In this document: positions 36,171 to 44,857 of the stretch, one piece after another
Position numbering within the stretch: the first letter of the stretch is position 1
Layout: each line of letters starts with the position of its first letter
Source of the DNA: HB2-32-21 sp003448675
GTDB lineage: Bacteria > Pseudomonadota > Gammaproteobacteria > Pseudomonadales > Porticoccaceae
NCBI GenBank assembly: GCA_041584755.1
Contig: JBFHDK010000003.1
Span: forward strand, 1-64,000
DNA: 64,000 nucleotides
Reading direction: 5' to 3'
Translations under genes and position numbers: made by a program
The notes under the pieces: generated by a model
Told to the model about the DNA's origin: nothing
Seen by the model: the letters and a program-made list of their open reading frames with translations, nothing else
The model's database searches: none

Positions 36171-36986
36171 ATGAATAATGGCGCAGAGCAGGATCAGGAC
36201 AAGCAAAACCTGTTCGCTGTGGTCAGCAGTGAAGATTCCGAAGAGCCCGAATTCGAGGAATTATCCGGCCCGGTAAAAAAGCGGCGGGGCATCTATCTGT
36301 TACCCAACCTATTGACCACGGGCGCCATGTTCGGCGGTTTCTATGCCATCCTGGCGGCCATGAACGGCAAGTTCGAGGCCGCGGCCGTGGCGATTTTCGT
36401 TGCCATGCTCTTTGATGGGCTCGATGGCCGGGTAGCGCGCATGACCCATACCGAGAGTGATTTCGGCGTTCAGTACGATAGCCTATCCGACATGGTCTCC
36501 TTTGGCGTGGCGCCGGCAGTGGTGTCTTTCAGCTGGATGCTCTATACCCTCGGCAAATTGGGCTGGGCAGGGGCTTTTATCTATGCATCCTGCGCGGCAT
36601 TGCGCCTGGCGCGCTTCAATACCCAGGTGGGTACCGCCGATAGTCGTTTTTTCAGTGGTTTGGCCAGCCCGGCGGCCGCGGGGCTGGTGGCTGCCATGGT
36701 GTGGACCGGCTACGACGCTGAGCCCTCCCGTTCACTGGCGCTGATGGCCTTGTTTGTGACCGCAATTGCTGGTTTGTTGATGGTCGCGCCGTTACGCTAT
36801 TCCAGCATGAAAGGCGTGGACTTTCGCGGCAGGGTGCCTTTTGTGGCGATTTTCGCCATCGTTATGGTGGTGTCCATTATTCTGATCGACCCGCCGCGTA
36901 TGTTGCTGGCGATGGCCGTGATGTACGCTTTATCCGGGCCGCTGGTATGGTGCTGGCGACGCTTTAGAAAGCCCGTCGAGGGATAG
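36171..36986 (+). CDS. pssA: CDP-diacylglycerol-serine O-phosphatidyltransferase
   Basis: A 271-aa integral membrane enzyme making phosphatidylserine. The CDP-alcohol phosphatidyltransferase signature is complete: DGLDGRVARMTH followed by FGVQYDSLSD (D-G-x2-A-R-x8-G-x3-D-x3-D). Several membrane helices are present (ATGAMFGGFYAILAAMNG, AGLLMVAPLRY, VAIFAIVMVVSIILI). It has an acidic 35-residue N-terminal tail. This is the multi-pass type II family, not the E. coli PssA (PLD) type. Confidence 0.95.
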   Translation: MNNGAEQDQDKQNLFAVVSSEDSEEPEFEELSGPVKKRRGIYLLPNLLTTGAMFGGFYAILAAMNGKFEAAAVAIFVAMLFDGLDGRVARMTHTESDFGVQYDSLSDMVSFGVAPAVVSFSWMLYTLGKLGWAGAFIYASCAALRLARFNTQVGTADSRFFSGLASPAAAGLVAAMVWTGYDAEPSRSLALMALFVTAIAGLLMVAPLRYSSMKGVDFRGRVPFVAIFAIVMVVSIILIDPPRMLLAMAVMYALSGPLVWCWRRFRKPVEG

Positions 36987-37199
36987 ATGCCGTTTGGATA
37001 AGGTCGGATTTCCCTGTGGCAGGTTGCACGGCTATCGTTAAAAGTCGGATGGAGACTTGGCAGAATCATAATAATCTGCTTGAATAGCCACCTGAGCGCG
37101 GTTTTTCGTTTTAGCCCCGAAAAAGGCTTAAAAATAGAAATATCACTGCGAGAAATTCAGGTTTAGATCCACATATTAGGTTCAAGTAACAGCACGACC
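36987..37199. other. Intergenic region upstream of the leuA leader
   Basis: No gene was seen in these 213 bp. The promoter of the leuA transcript should lie here; AT-rich text around 37120-37145 (AAAAATAGAAATATC) is a candidate, but no near-consensus pair was found. Confidence 0.4.
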
Positions 37200-37295
37200 A
37201 TGAATATCGACCCGATCACAACAAGCAGCTTATCGCGCCCTTACTTCGCGATCGCGCTGCTGCTTGCTGCGGGCCTGCTACGCCTCCTGCCCTGA
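37200..37295 (+). CDS. Candidate leucine leader peptide upstream of leuA
   Basis: A 31-codon ORF starting MNIDPITTSSLSRPYFAIAL and ending with LLLAAGLLRLLP. Seven of the last 12 codons are Leu, spread over four different codons (CTG, CTT, CTA, CTC). It lies 178 bp before the leuA start, the position of leuL-type attenuator peptides in enteric bacteria. The Leu codons form the 3' arm of a hairpin (see the regulatory entry). The ribosome site is weak, and a stand-alone membrane microprotein is an alternative. Confidence 0.6.
   Translation: MNIDPITTSSLSRPYFAIALLLAAGLLRLLP
37222..37266 (+). promoter_or_regulatory. Nested RNA hairpin across the leader's leucine codons
   Basis: CAAGCAGC (37222-37229) pairs perfectly with GCTGCTTG (37259-37266). 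Inside it TCGCG (37233-37237) pairs with CGCGA (37247-37251). The outer 3' arm is the CTG-CTG-CTT leucine run, so a ribosome stalled there would unfold the stem. Confidence 0.5.
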
Positions 37296-37437
37296 GGGGC
37301 ATTCTACTTTCTTTCCATTCAAACTGTTTTTGTTTCCCTGATCCGGGCGTTCTCCACGCGGGCGTAGACTGGTGAGGGATATTTAAGTGGCGAGTTGCCT
37401 CTGTTAAGGCTAACTTTCCTACTCAGTTCCATTAAAA

Positions 37438-37458
37438 TAATCCACCTGTGGTGGGTTA
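37438..37458 (+). promoter_or_regulatory. Hairpin adjacent to the leuA ribosome site
   Basis: TAATCCACC/GGTGGGTTA with a 3-nt loop gives a 9-bp stem (one G-T pair) that ends three bases before CGGAG, the leuA Shine-Dalgarno. It is followed by ATT rather than a long T-run, so it could limit translation initiation or be a weak terminator. Confidence 0.45.
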
Positions 37459-37473
37459 ATTCGGAGTCAGAAC

Positions 37474-39018
37474 ATGGACCAGGACAAATTAGTAATTTTT
37501 GACACCACCTTGCGTGATGGGGAGCAAAGCCCCGGCGCGGCAATGACCAAAGAGGAAAAACTGCGCATCGCCAAGTCCCTGGAAAAGTTGGGGGTGGATG
37601 TGATTGAGGCTGGGTTCGCTATTTCTAGCCCCGGTGATTTCGCCGCCGTAAAAAGTATTGCCGATACCATCAAGGACAGTAGCGTATGCAGTCTCGCGCG
37701 TACTACTCATGCCGATATTGAAAGAGCCGCCGAGGCCCTGGCCAATGCTGCCGCGCCGCGCATTCATACATTTATTGCCACATCGCCCATCCATATGGAG
37801 TTCAAGCTGCAGATGACACCGGAGGAGGTGCTGGAGCAGTCGGTGGGTGCGGTCAGGATCGCCCGAAATTTTGTCGACGATGTGGAGTTTTCCCTCGAAG
37901 ACGGCAGCCGCACCGAATTCGACTATATGTGCCGGGTGATCGAGTCGGTCATCGATGCCGGCGCCAGGACCATTAATATTCCCGATACCGTCGGTTATGG
38001 TGAACCGGGACAGTATGGCGAGATGATTGGCCGGGTGATCGCCAATGTGCCCAATGCCGACAAGGCGATATTTTCCGTGCATTGCCACAATGACCTGGGT
38101 CTGGCGGTGGCCAATTCCCTGTCGGCGGTGATGCACGGCGCTCGCCAGGTGGAGTGCACCATCAACGGTTTGGGTGAGCGCGCCGGCAACGCCTCTCTGG
38201 AAGAAATCGTTATGGCGATCCGTACCCGCAAGGACGTTTTCCCGGTACACACCACTATCAATACCGAACAGATTGTGCCGGTTTCCCGTCTTGTTTCGAC
38301 CATTACCGGCTTCCCGGTGCAGCCGAACAAGGCTGTGGTGGGCGCCAATGCCTTTGCCCATGAATCCGGTATTCACCAGGACGGAGTGCTCAAGTATCGG
38401 GAAACCTACGAAATCATGCGCGCCCAGGATGTTGGCTGGAATACCAACCGCCTGGTGCTGGGCAAACTTTCCGGACGGGCAGCCTTCGCCGCACGTATGG
38501 AAGAGCTGGGTATCCCCTTTGACAACAAGGCGGAAATGAACGAGGCCTTTAAGCGCTTTAAGGATCTTGCCGATAAAAAACGGGAGATTTATGACGAGGA
38601 TCTGCAGGCTTTGGTGTCCGAGGTGCAGATGGGTGAGGCGACGGAAAACTACCGCCTGGTCAGCCTGGATGTCTCCTCTAAAACCGGTCGCGCGCCGCAC
38701 GCTGTCCTCACCTTGCGTAGTCACGGCAATGATCACGAAGTGGAAGCCGATGGTGACGGCCCGGTGGACGCGGTTTTCAAGGCCATTGAAAAGGTCGCCC
38801 AGAGCCGTTCGGATTTAAAGCTCTACTCCGTTAACGCTATCACCACGGGAACTGACTCCCAAGGTGAGGTGACCGTCCGCCTGGCCCGCGAGGGACGCAT
38901 TGTCAATGGCCAGGGCTCTGATACCGATATTCTGGTGGCCAGCGCCAAGGCCTACCTGAATGCACTTAACGTGATGGAAAGTCCTGACCGCCTGCATCCG
39001 CAGCTGGGCGGCGTCTAG
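37474..39018 (+). CDS. leuA: 2-Isopropylmalate synthase
   Basis: A 514-aa enzyme for the first committed step of leucine synthesis. TIM-barrel motifs: FDTTLRDGEQSPGAAMTKEE (metal Asp and catalytic Arg) and FSVHCHNDLGLAVANS (His ligands), then GLGERAGNASLEEIVMAIRT. A C-terminal LeuA allosteric domain for leucine feedback follows (about residues 390-500). CGGAG precedes ATG 37474. leuB, leuC and leuD are not in the window. Confidence 0.97.
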   Translation: MDQDKLVIFDTTLRDGEQSPGAAMTKEEKLRIAKSLEKLGVDVIEAGFAISSPGDFAAVKSIADTIKDSSVCSLARTTHADIERAAEALANAAAPRIHTFIATSPIHMEFKLQMTPEEVLEQSVGAVRIARNFVDDVEFSLEDGSRTEFDYMCRVIESVIDAGARTINIPDTVGYGEPGQYGEMIGRVIANVPNADKAIFSVHCHNDLGLAVANSLSAVMHGARQVECTINGLGERAGNASLEEIVMAIRTRKDVFPVHTTINTEQIVPVSRLVSTITGFPVQPNKAVVGANAFAHESGIHQDGVLKYRETYEIMRAQDVGWNTNRLVLGKLSGRAAFAARMEELGIPFDNKAEMNEAFKRFKDLADKKREIYDEDLQALVSEVQMGEATENYRLVSLDVSSKTGRAPHAVLTLRSHGNDHEVEADGDGPVDAVFKAIEKVAQSRSDLKLYSVNAITTGTDSQGEVTVRLAREGRIVNGQGSDTDILVASAKAYLNALNVMESPDRLHPQLGGV

Positions 39019-39027
39019 ATCATCGTC

Positions 39028-39777
39028 GTGCAGCCGGAATCGCGTGACTGGTATCTGTCGGCCATGGGGGTCGTGCAATACCGGCTGCGTGGTTCTTCCG
39101 GCGCTGGAGCGTCCGGTGGAAACCACGAATCGGGTATCCCCAAGGAAGAAACCAGACTCAGCCGCGGACAGCAGCCTGTGGTCACGGGTGGCCATAAGTC
39201 TGATGATGGTGCTGCCGCTATACTTAAAAGCCTGGTTGCTGAGAAGTTTGAGGCTCTTAGTGGATCGGTGAAAACCGCTGTTCCTGCCGAGGAAACCCCT
39301 GTTGAGAAGGATAGGGGAAAGCCAGAGGCCTCGGTTGCGTTTCGCCTGGCCTACTGGCGACCCTCCGAAGATCTGCTGGTTATTGATTCCTGGCCACGGG
39401 GTCTGGGACAGGAAAGTCAGCGTATGCAACTTCTAGCCAATGTGCTCAAGTCCATTCGGCGAAAACCGCACTTGCTGCCGCCGCCTGAGTTTATCGACTG
39501 GCCGGTCGGTGGCGATGCCTCTCTGCCAGCGGCAAGCGCGTATCTGACAATGTTTATTAAAGGCCGCTATCAACAGGCGCCGTTCAAGTGGCTACTGGCG
39601 ATGGGGGAGGATTCGGCGACGTGTCTGGGGTGCGCAAGCGGGACACTGGAAACCTCCCCGGCCCCCAAGTTGATTGAAGGTGTTGAGGTGATTTGTACCT
39701 ATTCACTAACAGAAATGATCGAACGGCCAGCGTGCAAGAGGGATGTTTGGCAGGCGATTCGATTCTTATCTGCCTGA
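39028..39777 (+). CDS. HolD-like protein (DNA polymerase III psi subunit candidate)
   Basis: A 249-aa protein with an N-terminal motif SRDWYLSAMGVVQYRLRG that closely resembles the E. coli HolD start (RDWQLQQLGITQWSLR), the segment that binds the chi subunit. A low-complexity linker of about 70 residues follows. The core then has a Rossmann-like text (LLVIDSWPRGLGQESQRMQL) and ends KRDVWQAIRFLSA, similar to the HolD tail. E. coli holD also sits directly before rimI. It is about 110 aa longer than E. coli HolD because of the linker. The start is GTG 39028. Confidence 0.7.
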   Translation: MQPESRDWYLSAMGVVQYRLRGSSGAGASGGNHESGIPKEETRLSRGQQPVVTGGHKSDDGAAAILKSLVAEKFEALSGSVKTAVPAEETPVEKDRGKPEASVAFRLAYWRPSEDLLVIDSWPRGLGQESQRMQLLANVLKSIRRKPHLLPPPEFIDWPVGGDASLPAASAYLTMFIKGRYQQAPFKWLLAMGEDSATCLGCASGTLETSPAPKLIEGVEVICTYSLTEMIERPACKRDVWQAIRFLSA

Positions 39778-39797
39778 TTGCCGGGTGGGGAAGCGCT

Positions 39798-40298
39798 TTG
39801 GCTGATACGCGGGAACAGGGGGAAATTACCCGTTTTTTCGGTGATTTTTCCTTGCGTCCGGTGGCCAGGGAAGATTTACCCACGCTAATGGAGATCGAAT
39901 CCCAAGTCTCGCCCTTTCCCTGGACTGCCAAACAGTTCAGCGACAGTATCAAGGGTCATCAGGGAGTCGTCCTGGTAAAAAGTGATGAGATTGTTTCCTA
40001 CCTGTTTTTTTATCGGATTCTGGATCAGGCCGAATTGCTCAATATCGCCGTTGCGCCGGACTTTCAGGGGCATGGCCTGGGTTCCCGCTTGCTGAAATAC
40101 TGCCTCGACCAGTTGCGTGAATATACCCAGCATCTGCACCTGGAAGTGCGAGCCAGCAACTTTCCGGCCATAGCACTTTATTTACGCAACGGTTTTAAGC
40201 AGGTGGGTGAGCGCCGGGGCTATTATCGTGACGGTGATAGCAGTGAAGACGCTTTACTGATGGTTTTTGATTTCCACGAAACCGGATCATTGGCGTAG
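39798..40298 (+). CDS. rimI: Ribosomal protein S18 alanine N-acetyltransferase
   Basis: A 166-aa GNAT acetyltransferase. The acetyl-CoA loop is VAPDFQGHGLGSRLLKYCLD; other family text includes HLEVRASNFPAIALYLRNGF and GERRGYYRDGDSSEDALLM. The frame is open from inside the holD-like gene. TTG 39798, with GGGGA 7 bases upstream, is the likely start because RimI similarity begins at FSLRPVAREDL. An earlier ATG at 39693 would overlap holD by 85 bp. Confidence 0.9.
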   Translation: MADTREQGEITRFFGDFSLRPVAREDLPTLMEIESQVSPFPWTAKQFSDSIKGHQGVVLVKSDEIVSYLFFYRILDQAELLNIAVAPDFQGHGLGSRLLKYCLDQLREYTQHLHLEVRASNFPAIALYLRNGFKQVGERRGYYRDGDSSEDALLMVFDFHETGSLA

Positions 40299-40395
40299 GG
40301 GAAAGCCGCGACAAGATCGCGTGTCGTGGCACAAAGCACTATGGTTCGCGAGCTGGTAAACTCTCAATTAATGTGTCTTCCGTTGGAGGCTGTGG

Positions 40396-40854
40396 ATGGG
40401 GATTGAACTACTTTGGTGGCACTGGATGGTGGTAGGTATCATCCTTATTATGCTGGAGGTTTTCCTCGCTAGCTTTATCTCCCTATGGTTTGGGCTTGGA
40501 GCGCTGGTGACGGGTGGTGTTGTCTGGTTCTTTCCCCAGACAAGCTTGGCTGTGGCGGTGCTTATCTGGGTTGTCGCCTCAAGCGTGTTTACCCTGGCCT
40601 GGTTCAAATTTTTCAATCCCAGAATGGTCGATAAAACCAAGGCTGGCATCTCACGGGAAGCAGCTATTGGTGAAACTGGTCAGGTTGTCAAAGCGCCATC
40701 AGGAAAGGGGCGCGGGGTGGTGCGTTTTAGCCTCCCGGTGCTCAGCGAAGATGAATGGCCCTTTATCTGTGAGTCGGAGGTCGCGGCTGGCGATCGGGTG
40801 GTTATCAGGGATTTTTCCGGTAACGCACTCGTCGTAGAGAAAGTGAACGCTTGA
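40396..40854 (+). CDS. NfeD-family membrane protein
   Basis: A 152-aa protein with two or three membrane helices (MVVGIILIMLEVFLASFISL, LVTGGVVWFF, LAVAVLIWVVASSVFTLAWF) and a C-terminal OB-fold domain (IGETGQVVKAPSGKGRGVVR to NALVVEKVNA). It is the short NfeD type found upstream of stomatin/SPFH genes (YbbJ-QmcA pair in E. coli). The next gene is such an SPFH protein, so the two probably work together in the membrane. Confidence 0.88.
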   Translation: MGIELLWWHWMVVGIILIMLEVFLASFISLWFGLGALVTGGVVWFFPQTSLAVAVLIWVVASSVFTLAWFKFFNPRMVDKTKAGISREAAIGETGQVVKAPSGKGRGVVRFSLPVLSEDEWPFICESEVAAGDRVVIRDFSGNALVVEKVNA

Positions 40855-40962
40855 CCGAAACGATAAGCTGCGGGTGTTGAGTTTTCGACAAATCACTGAC
40901 CGCATCATAAAGAGATTGTGACCGAAAACTGAAATTTATACTGACGTACGGGAAATAGGAAT

Positions 40963-41814
40963 ATGGACGGATCGATTGTTGTTTTTGCTATTTTGGCTCT
41001 TATTGCGGTCACTTTATATCGCGGTGTCAAACAGGTTCCCCAGGGCAGCAAGTGGGTGATTCAACGGCTGGGTAAATATCACCAGACACTGTCGCCGGGC
41101 CTGCAATTTATTGTTCCCTTTATCGATAACGTTGCCTATAAAGTTACTACCAAGGATATTGTGCTCGATATTCCCTCTCAGGAAGTGATCACTCTCGATA
41201 ATGTAGTGATCATTGCCAATGCCGTCGCCTATATTAATATTCTGTCTCCGGAAAAAGCGGTGTACGGTGTAGAGGATTACGAAATTGCTATCCGCACGCT
41301 GGTGCAGACGTCATTGCGTTCCATTGTCGGCGAGATGAAACTGGATGACGCGCTGTCATCGCGGGATAAAATCAAAGTTCAGTTGAAAGCATCAATTTCC
41401 GACGACATTGCCGATTGGGGAATCACCCTCAAGACGGTGGAAATTCAGGATATTAACCCCTCCAACACCATGCAAGCGGCGATGGAAGAACAGGCTGCTG
41501 CTGAACGTCAGCGCCGGGCAACGGTTACCCGCGCCGATGGTGAAAAGTCTGCCGCCATCCTCGAAGCCGATGGTCGTCTGGAAGCCTCCCGACGGGATGC
41601 GGAAGCCAAGATTGTTCTGGCCGAAGCTACACGCGAGGCTATCGAAAAAGTCACCGAGGCCGTGGGCGCCAATGATTTGCCGGTGATGTATCTGCTCGGC
41701 GAAAACTATATTGGGGCCATGAAAGAGATGGCCGCCTCTAACAATTCAAAAATGATAGTGATTCCGGCGGATATTCCAGCGGCAGTCCGAGGATTGATGA
41801 ATGGTCAGAGGTAG
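40963..41814 (+). CDS. SPFH/band 7 (stomatin-like, QmcA-type) protein
   Basis: A 283-aa protein with an N-terminal membrane anchor (IVVFAILALIAVTLYRGV) and a band 7 domain (VPQGSKWVIQRLGKYHQTLS, TKDIVLDIPSQEVITLDNVV). A charged coiled coil with Ala/Glu repeats follows (AAERQRRATVTRADGEKSAA), which mediates oligomer assembly. Partner of the preceding NfeD gene. A role in membrane microdomain or protease control is known for the family in general. Confidence 0.93.
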   Translation: MDGSIVVFAILALIAVTLYRGVKQVPQGSKWVIQRLGKYHQTLSPGLQFIVPFIDNVAYKVTTKDIVLDIPSQEVITLDNVVIIANAVAYINILSPEKAVYGVEDYEIAIRTLVQTSLRSIVGEMKLDDALSSRDKIKVQLKASISDDIADWGITLKTVEIQDINPSNTMQAAMEEQAAAERQRRATVTRADGEKSAAILEADGRLEASRRDAEAKIVLAEATREAIEKVTEAVGANDLPVMYLLGENYIGAMKEMAASNNSKMIVIPADIPAAVRGLMNGQR

Positions 41815-41828
41815 TTTTTATATTTTAA

Positions 41829-42941
41829 CTATACTGGCTGTGTGATGGTTTTAGGGAAAAAAGGCCTGAAATCATAGTCAGGCCGGCAACTGGTGTAGAC
41901 GCCTTTTTCCTCGATAAAGCGGTGTAATTTTTGATCCTGCCTATTAAGCCAACGCAGTTTCCGAACCAGAGCGCGATCCGCCTTTAATTCCTCCACATAT
42001 TCTCGATTAGAGGCGTTGTTTATTACCGGTAAGTCAGTAATCGGTCATTGAAGTCGTTGGCTAAGGAATTTTGTGAATTCGGAAATATGTTCCAATGATC
42101 CGATAATAAAGTCATCTTGTCCAAAGACATGCTTTACTGATCTGAAATTTGGCTTTCCAGATAAAAACCTGCATTGATAATTGTCTACGAACTCTGTTCT
42201 AAAATTAGAATTTTTTATCGTGGTAAATAAGTTGTCGTGGTCAAATCCTTTGGCTTCGCGCTGTGAAAAGGACGGACCCTTGATAGATCGATAATAGTTA
42301 AACCTCGATAAGGCTCTCTCAACCGGGTCACGAACGATGCCGATATACAATTTTTTGTTTTCCATGAAGCGGTATTCGCTGTACGGTTCGTGCCCTCCTA
42401 TGACGCGAGAGTTCAGCCATCGGTTTTTATTAATAATCCTCGATGTCGAGAGGCTGGTGTCTTCGGGGTAGTTTTTTTCAAGTAGAAATTCAAACGCTTT
42501 CCCCGCTGTCTTTGGGATATGTAGATATATTAATTTGGGTATATGGCCGTAACTTTCGTTTAGACGCGCTATTTTCAGCTCACTTCTCGCTATGTAAACC
42601 CGCCGTTTCGCTAGCGAAATATATTCTGGATGATCAAAAATATATCGGTGTAGTTCGAGTAAAGACTTGTGTTTGGCGGCATCTCTTAGCTCTCCAGGGT
42701 CTGCTGGACGGTTTAATAACAAGATGAATAATCGCTCAGTGAGGGCATTGGTGGATGCTATATTCGCTAGTCTTGCTTTGCAGTAATTGTCGTTGTATTC
42801 GTCCGAGGAGAGTATTTGATCAACCAGTTGAAATATATCTGTCAAGCCGTCAATGTATTCCTTGACCATGTGATCGTTTTCAGGACGCCGACCAAGCAGG
42901 AGATCGTACGCATTATTGATTTGTTCTCGGGATGCTGACAT
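41829..42941 (-). pseudogene. Sulfotransferase with DUF4214-like N-terminus, interrupted by in-frame TGA
   Basis: From ATG 42941 the frame runs 298 codons to TGA at 42045-42047. It then continues in the same frame for 71 sense codons to TAG at 41829-41831. The continuation (PITDLPVINNASNREYVEEL, then RKLRWLNRQDQKLHRFIEEK) looks like the usual end of family-2 sulfotransferases. PAPS-binding motifs are present: HIPKTAG (141-147) and IVRDPVERALSRF (202-214). Residues 10-110 hold two YDLLLGRRPEN/LFILLLNRPAD units like DUF4214. The frame was either broken recently, is read through, or reflects a sequence error. A terminator lies within the tail. Confidence 0.8.
41857..41884 (-). terminator. Rho-independent terminator inside the sulfotransferase tail
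   Basis: On the minus strand the stem GGCCTGA-N8-TCAGGCC (41884-41863) is followed by six T (41862-41857). It lies about 160 bp beyond the TGA at 42045 and within the last 20 codons of the continuing frame. It would end the minus-strand transcript from the regulator side. Confidence 0.8.
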
Positions 42942-42949
42942 GTCTTGAG

Positions 42950-43495
42950 TTACAGTTTTCTGGGTTTTTTGCTGAGTTTTCGTTGAAGTGTTCTTCGATG
43001 CATTCCCAATGAGCGCGCGGTAGCGGAGACATTCCCCTGGTGTTGCTCCAGCACGCGTTGGATATGTTCCCACTCCATCCGGTCTATCGACGGAGGGTTT
43101 TCCGCCAGGCTGGTTTCCGGATCGCCGGTGGTTTTTTCAAAGGCGTTGATAATTTCCTCGACGCTGGCGGGTTTGCACAGATAGTGTTCGGCCCCCAGCT
43201 TTATCGCTTCCACGGCGGTCGCGATGCTTGAATAACCGGTCAAAATCACGATTGACGCCCGGGGATTAGCCGCTTTCAGCTGCTGAATCAAGTGCAGGCC
43301 CGAGCTTTGTTCGAGTTTTAAATCCAGGACAATACGCCGCGGTATCTGTAGACGATTGGCTTCCAGCGCTCCGGCTTCGTCGTGCGCAATGCCTACCTTT
43401 TTGCCCAGCCGCGTAAGGCTCCGGGCAAGTATTTGGGCAAAGACTTCATCATCGTCGATAACCAGATAGGTATCCACAGCAGAAGTATTGCTCAT
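42950..43495 (-). CDS. RegA/PrrA-type response regulator
   Basis: A 181-aa regulator. The receiver domain has acidic residues DDD (14-16), phospho-acceptor Asp58 in RIVLDLKLEQSSG, Thr in VILTGYSS and Lys in YLCKPAS. A short linker and a Fis-type HTH follow (GNVSATARSLGMHRRTLQRK, about 154-173). This single-domain-plus-Fis layout is that of RegA/PrrA/ActR/RoxR, redox response regulators. It overlaps the sensor gene by 4 bp, so the pair is co-expressed. Confidence 0.92.
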   Translation of the reverse strand: MSNTSAVDTYLVIDDDEVFAQILARSLTRLGKKVGIAHDEAGALEANRLQIPRRIVLDLKLEQSSGLHLIQQLKAANPRASIVILTGYSSIATAVEAIKLGAEHYLCKPASVEEIINAFEKTTGDPETSLAENPPSIDRMEWEHIQRVLEQHQGNVSATARSLGMHRRTLQRKLSKKPRKL

Positions 43496-44772
43496 GCGTG
43501 CTTCACTCTGTTGAGGGGCAGGCTTACCGACGTGATCAGCCCTCCACCCTCGGCGTTGGTAAGGCTGACTCGCCCGCCGTGGCGGTTCAAGCTGTTGTGG
43601 CTTAAAAACAGGCCAATGCCCAGCCCGCCGGGCTTTTTACTTGGCCTTGGCGTACCCAGTTTTTCCGCTTGTTCGGGCGTGATGCCTGGACCCCGATCTC
43701 GAATTTCCAGGTAAAGCGCGCTTTCGTTCCAGCGTATCTCAACCGCCACATAGTCCGGACTGGCGTCGGCGGCGTTGTTAAGTAAATTCTGTAGGGATTG
43801 ACGCAGTACTGGATGAAAGCGGGCGCGGACCTCCGGGCAATCCCTTGCGATGATGATAGCGGGGTGAATTTCCGGGCGGAGCAATTGCCAGCTATCCAGC
43901 AGGCTGGCCACGTAACTGGATACTGTAACCACATCTGGCTCCTCGCCTTCAATGGCTGCCGCGCGAACCAGGCTTTGGAGGGTTCCGTGGCAACGCTGGA
44001 TCTGTTCATCAAGGGTGTTTAGATCCTCCTGATGATTCAGCGATAGTGTTGAGGTCTTTAACTCGTCGATCAATAATTTCATGGTGTTTAGGGGGGTGCC
44101 CAGTTCATGAGCTGCACTGGCGGCCTGGGTAGCGATAGCCAGTAATTGTTCATCCTGCATTTGTTCCTCCTTCTGGGCGCTAAGTTCGGCTTCCTGAAGC
44201 CTGAGGGCGTTCGCCATACGCACAACGAAGTAGGTAATAAGGCCGGCGCTTAAACCGAAATTGATCCACATACCCAGAATATGGAGGTTGTTGGAAAATC
44301 CGGGCTCACCGGTATGCGCGCTGTGTGGGTCGAGCCCACCAATCGGGTGATGGAAAAATACCAACAGGCTGTAGCCAGCCAGCGAAACCAGGGTAACAGC
44401 CCAGGTCATGGCGCCGGGCAGGGTGATGGCCGCAATGCTGATGGGCACGAGATAGTATGAAATAAAGGGGTTGTTGGCGCCGCCACTGAAGTAAACCACG
44501 GCGCTGAGGGCGAAAATATCCATCAGAAGATGGGAAAAGAATTCGCCGTTGGAAATAGTTCGGGACAGGTAAGTGCGCCAGTGGGTGGCGACGGCAACGA
44601 AGAAAAAAACCACGACCATCCCGCTCAGGGCCTGGATAGGCAGGCCCAAGGGGTATATCTGGCTGAATACAAACAGGGTAAGGGCTTGCCCGCCTATGGC
44701 TATGTAACGGATATAACTGAGTTGGCGTAAGTTGGCCCGCGCCGCGGCGATATGGGTGGCTTGGTTTTTCAT
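43492..44772 (-). CDS. RegB/PrrB-type redox sensor histidine kinase
   Basis: A 426-aa kinase with six membrane helices in residues 20-190. The quinone-binding signature GGANNPF (97-103) and the H-box AHELGTPLNT (His222) match RegB. Cys261 in QIQRCHGTL sits where the redox-active Cys of RegB is found. The ATPase domain carries LLNNAADASPD and the G-boxes DRGPGITPEQ and GGLGIGLFLSHN. It should sense the ubiquinone pool or oxygen state and phosphorylate the adjacent regulator. In Rhodobacter this pair controls hydrogenase, among others. Confidence 0.93.
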   Translation of the reverse strand: MKNQATHIAAARANLRQLSYIRYIAIGGQALTLFVFSQIYPLGLPIQALSGMVVVFFFVAVATHWRTYLSRTISNGEFFSHLLMDIFALSAVVYFSGGANNPFISYYLVPISIAAITLPGAMTWAVTLVSLAGYSLLVFFHHPIGGLDPHSAHTGEPGFSNNLHILGMWINFGLSAGLITYFVVRMANALRLQEAELSAQKEEQMQDEQLLAIATQAASAAHELGTPLNTMKLLIDELKTSTLSLNHQEDLNTLDEQIQRCHGTLQSLVRAAAIEGEEPDVVTVSSYVASLLDSWQLLRPEIHPAIIIARDCPEVRARFHPVLRQSLQNLLNNAADASPDYVAVEIRWNESALYLEIRDRGPGITPEQAEKLGTPRPSKKPGGLGIGLFLSHNSLNRHGGRVSLTNAEGGGLITSVSLPLNRVKHA

Positions 44773-44857
44773 TCGGCCATGCTAGCAAATTGGCTGCGAT
44801 CAGCCCAAGGGGTGTTGGTCCCGGCCACTCAAACCAACGCCCCGGGTGGTTTCCTTT

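Noticed and set aside
42045..42047. TGA read as selenocysteine or tryptophan
   Set aside because: No SECIS-like hairpin directly after it was found, the codon is not at a catalytic Cys position, and other genes in the window end normally at TGA.
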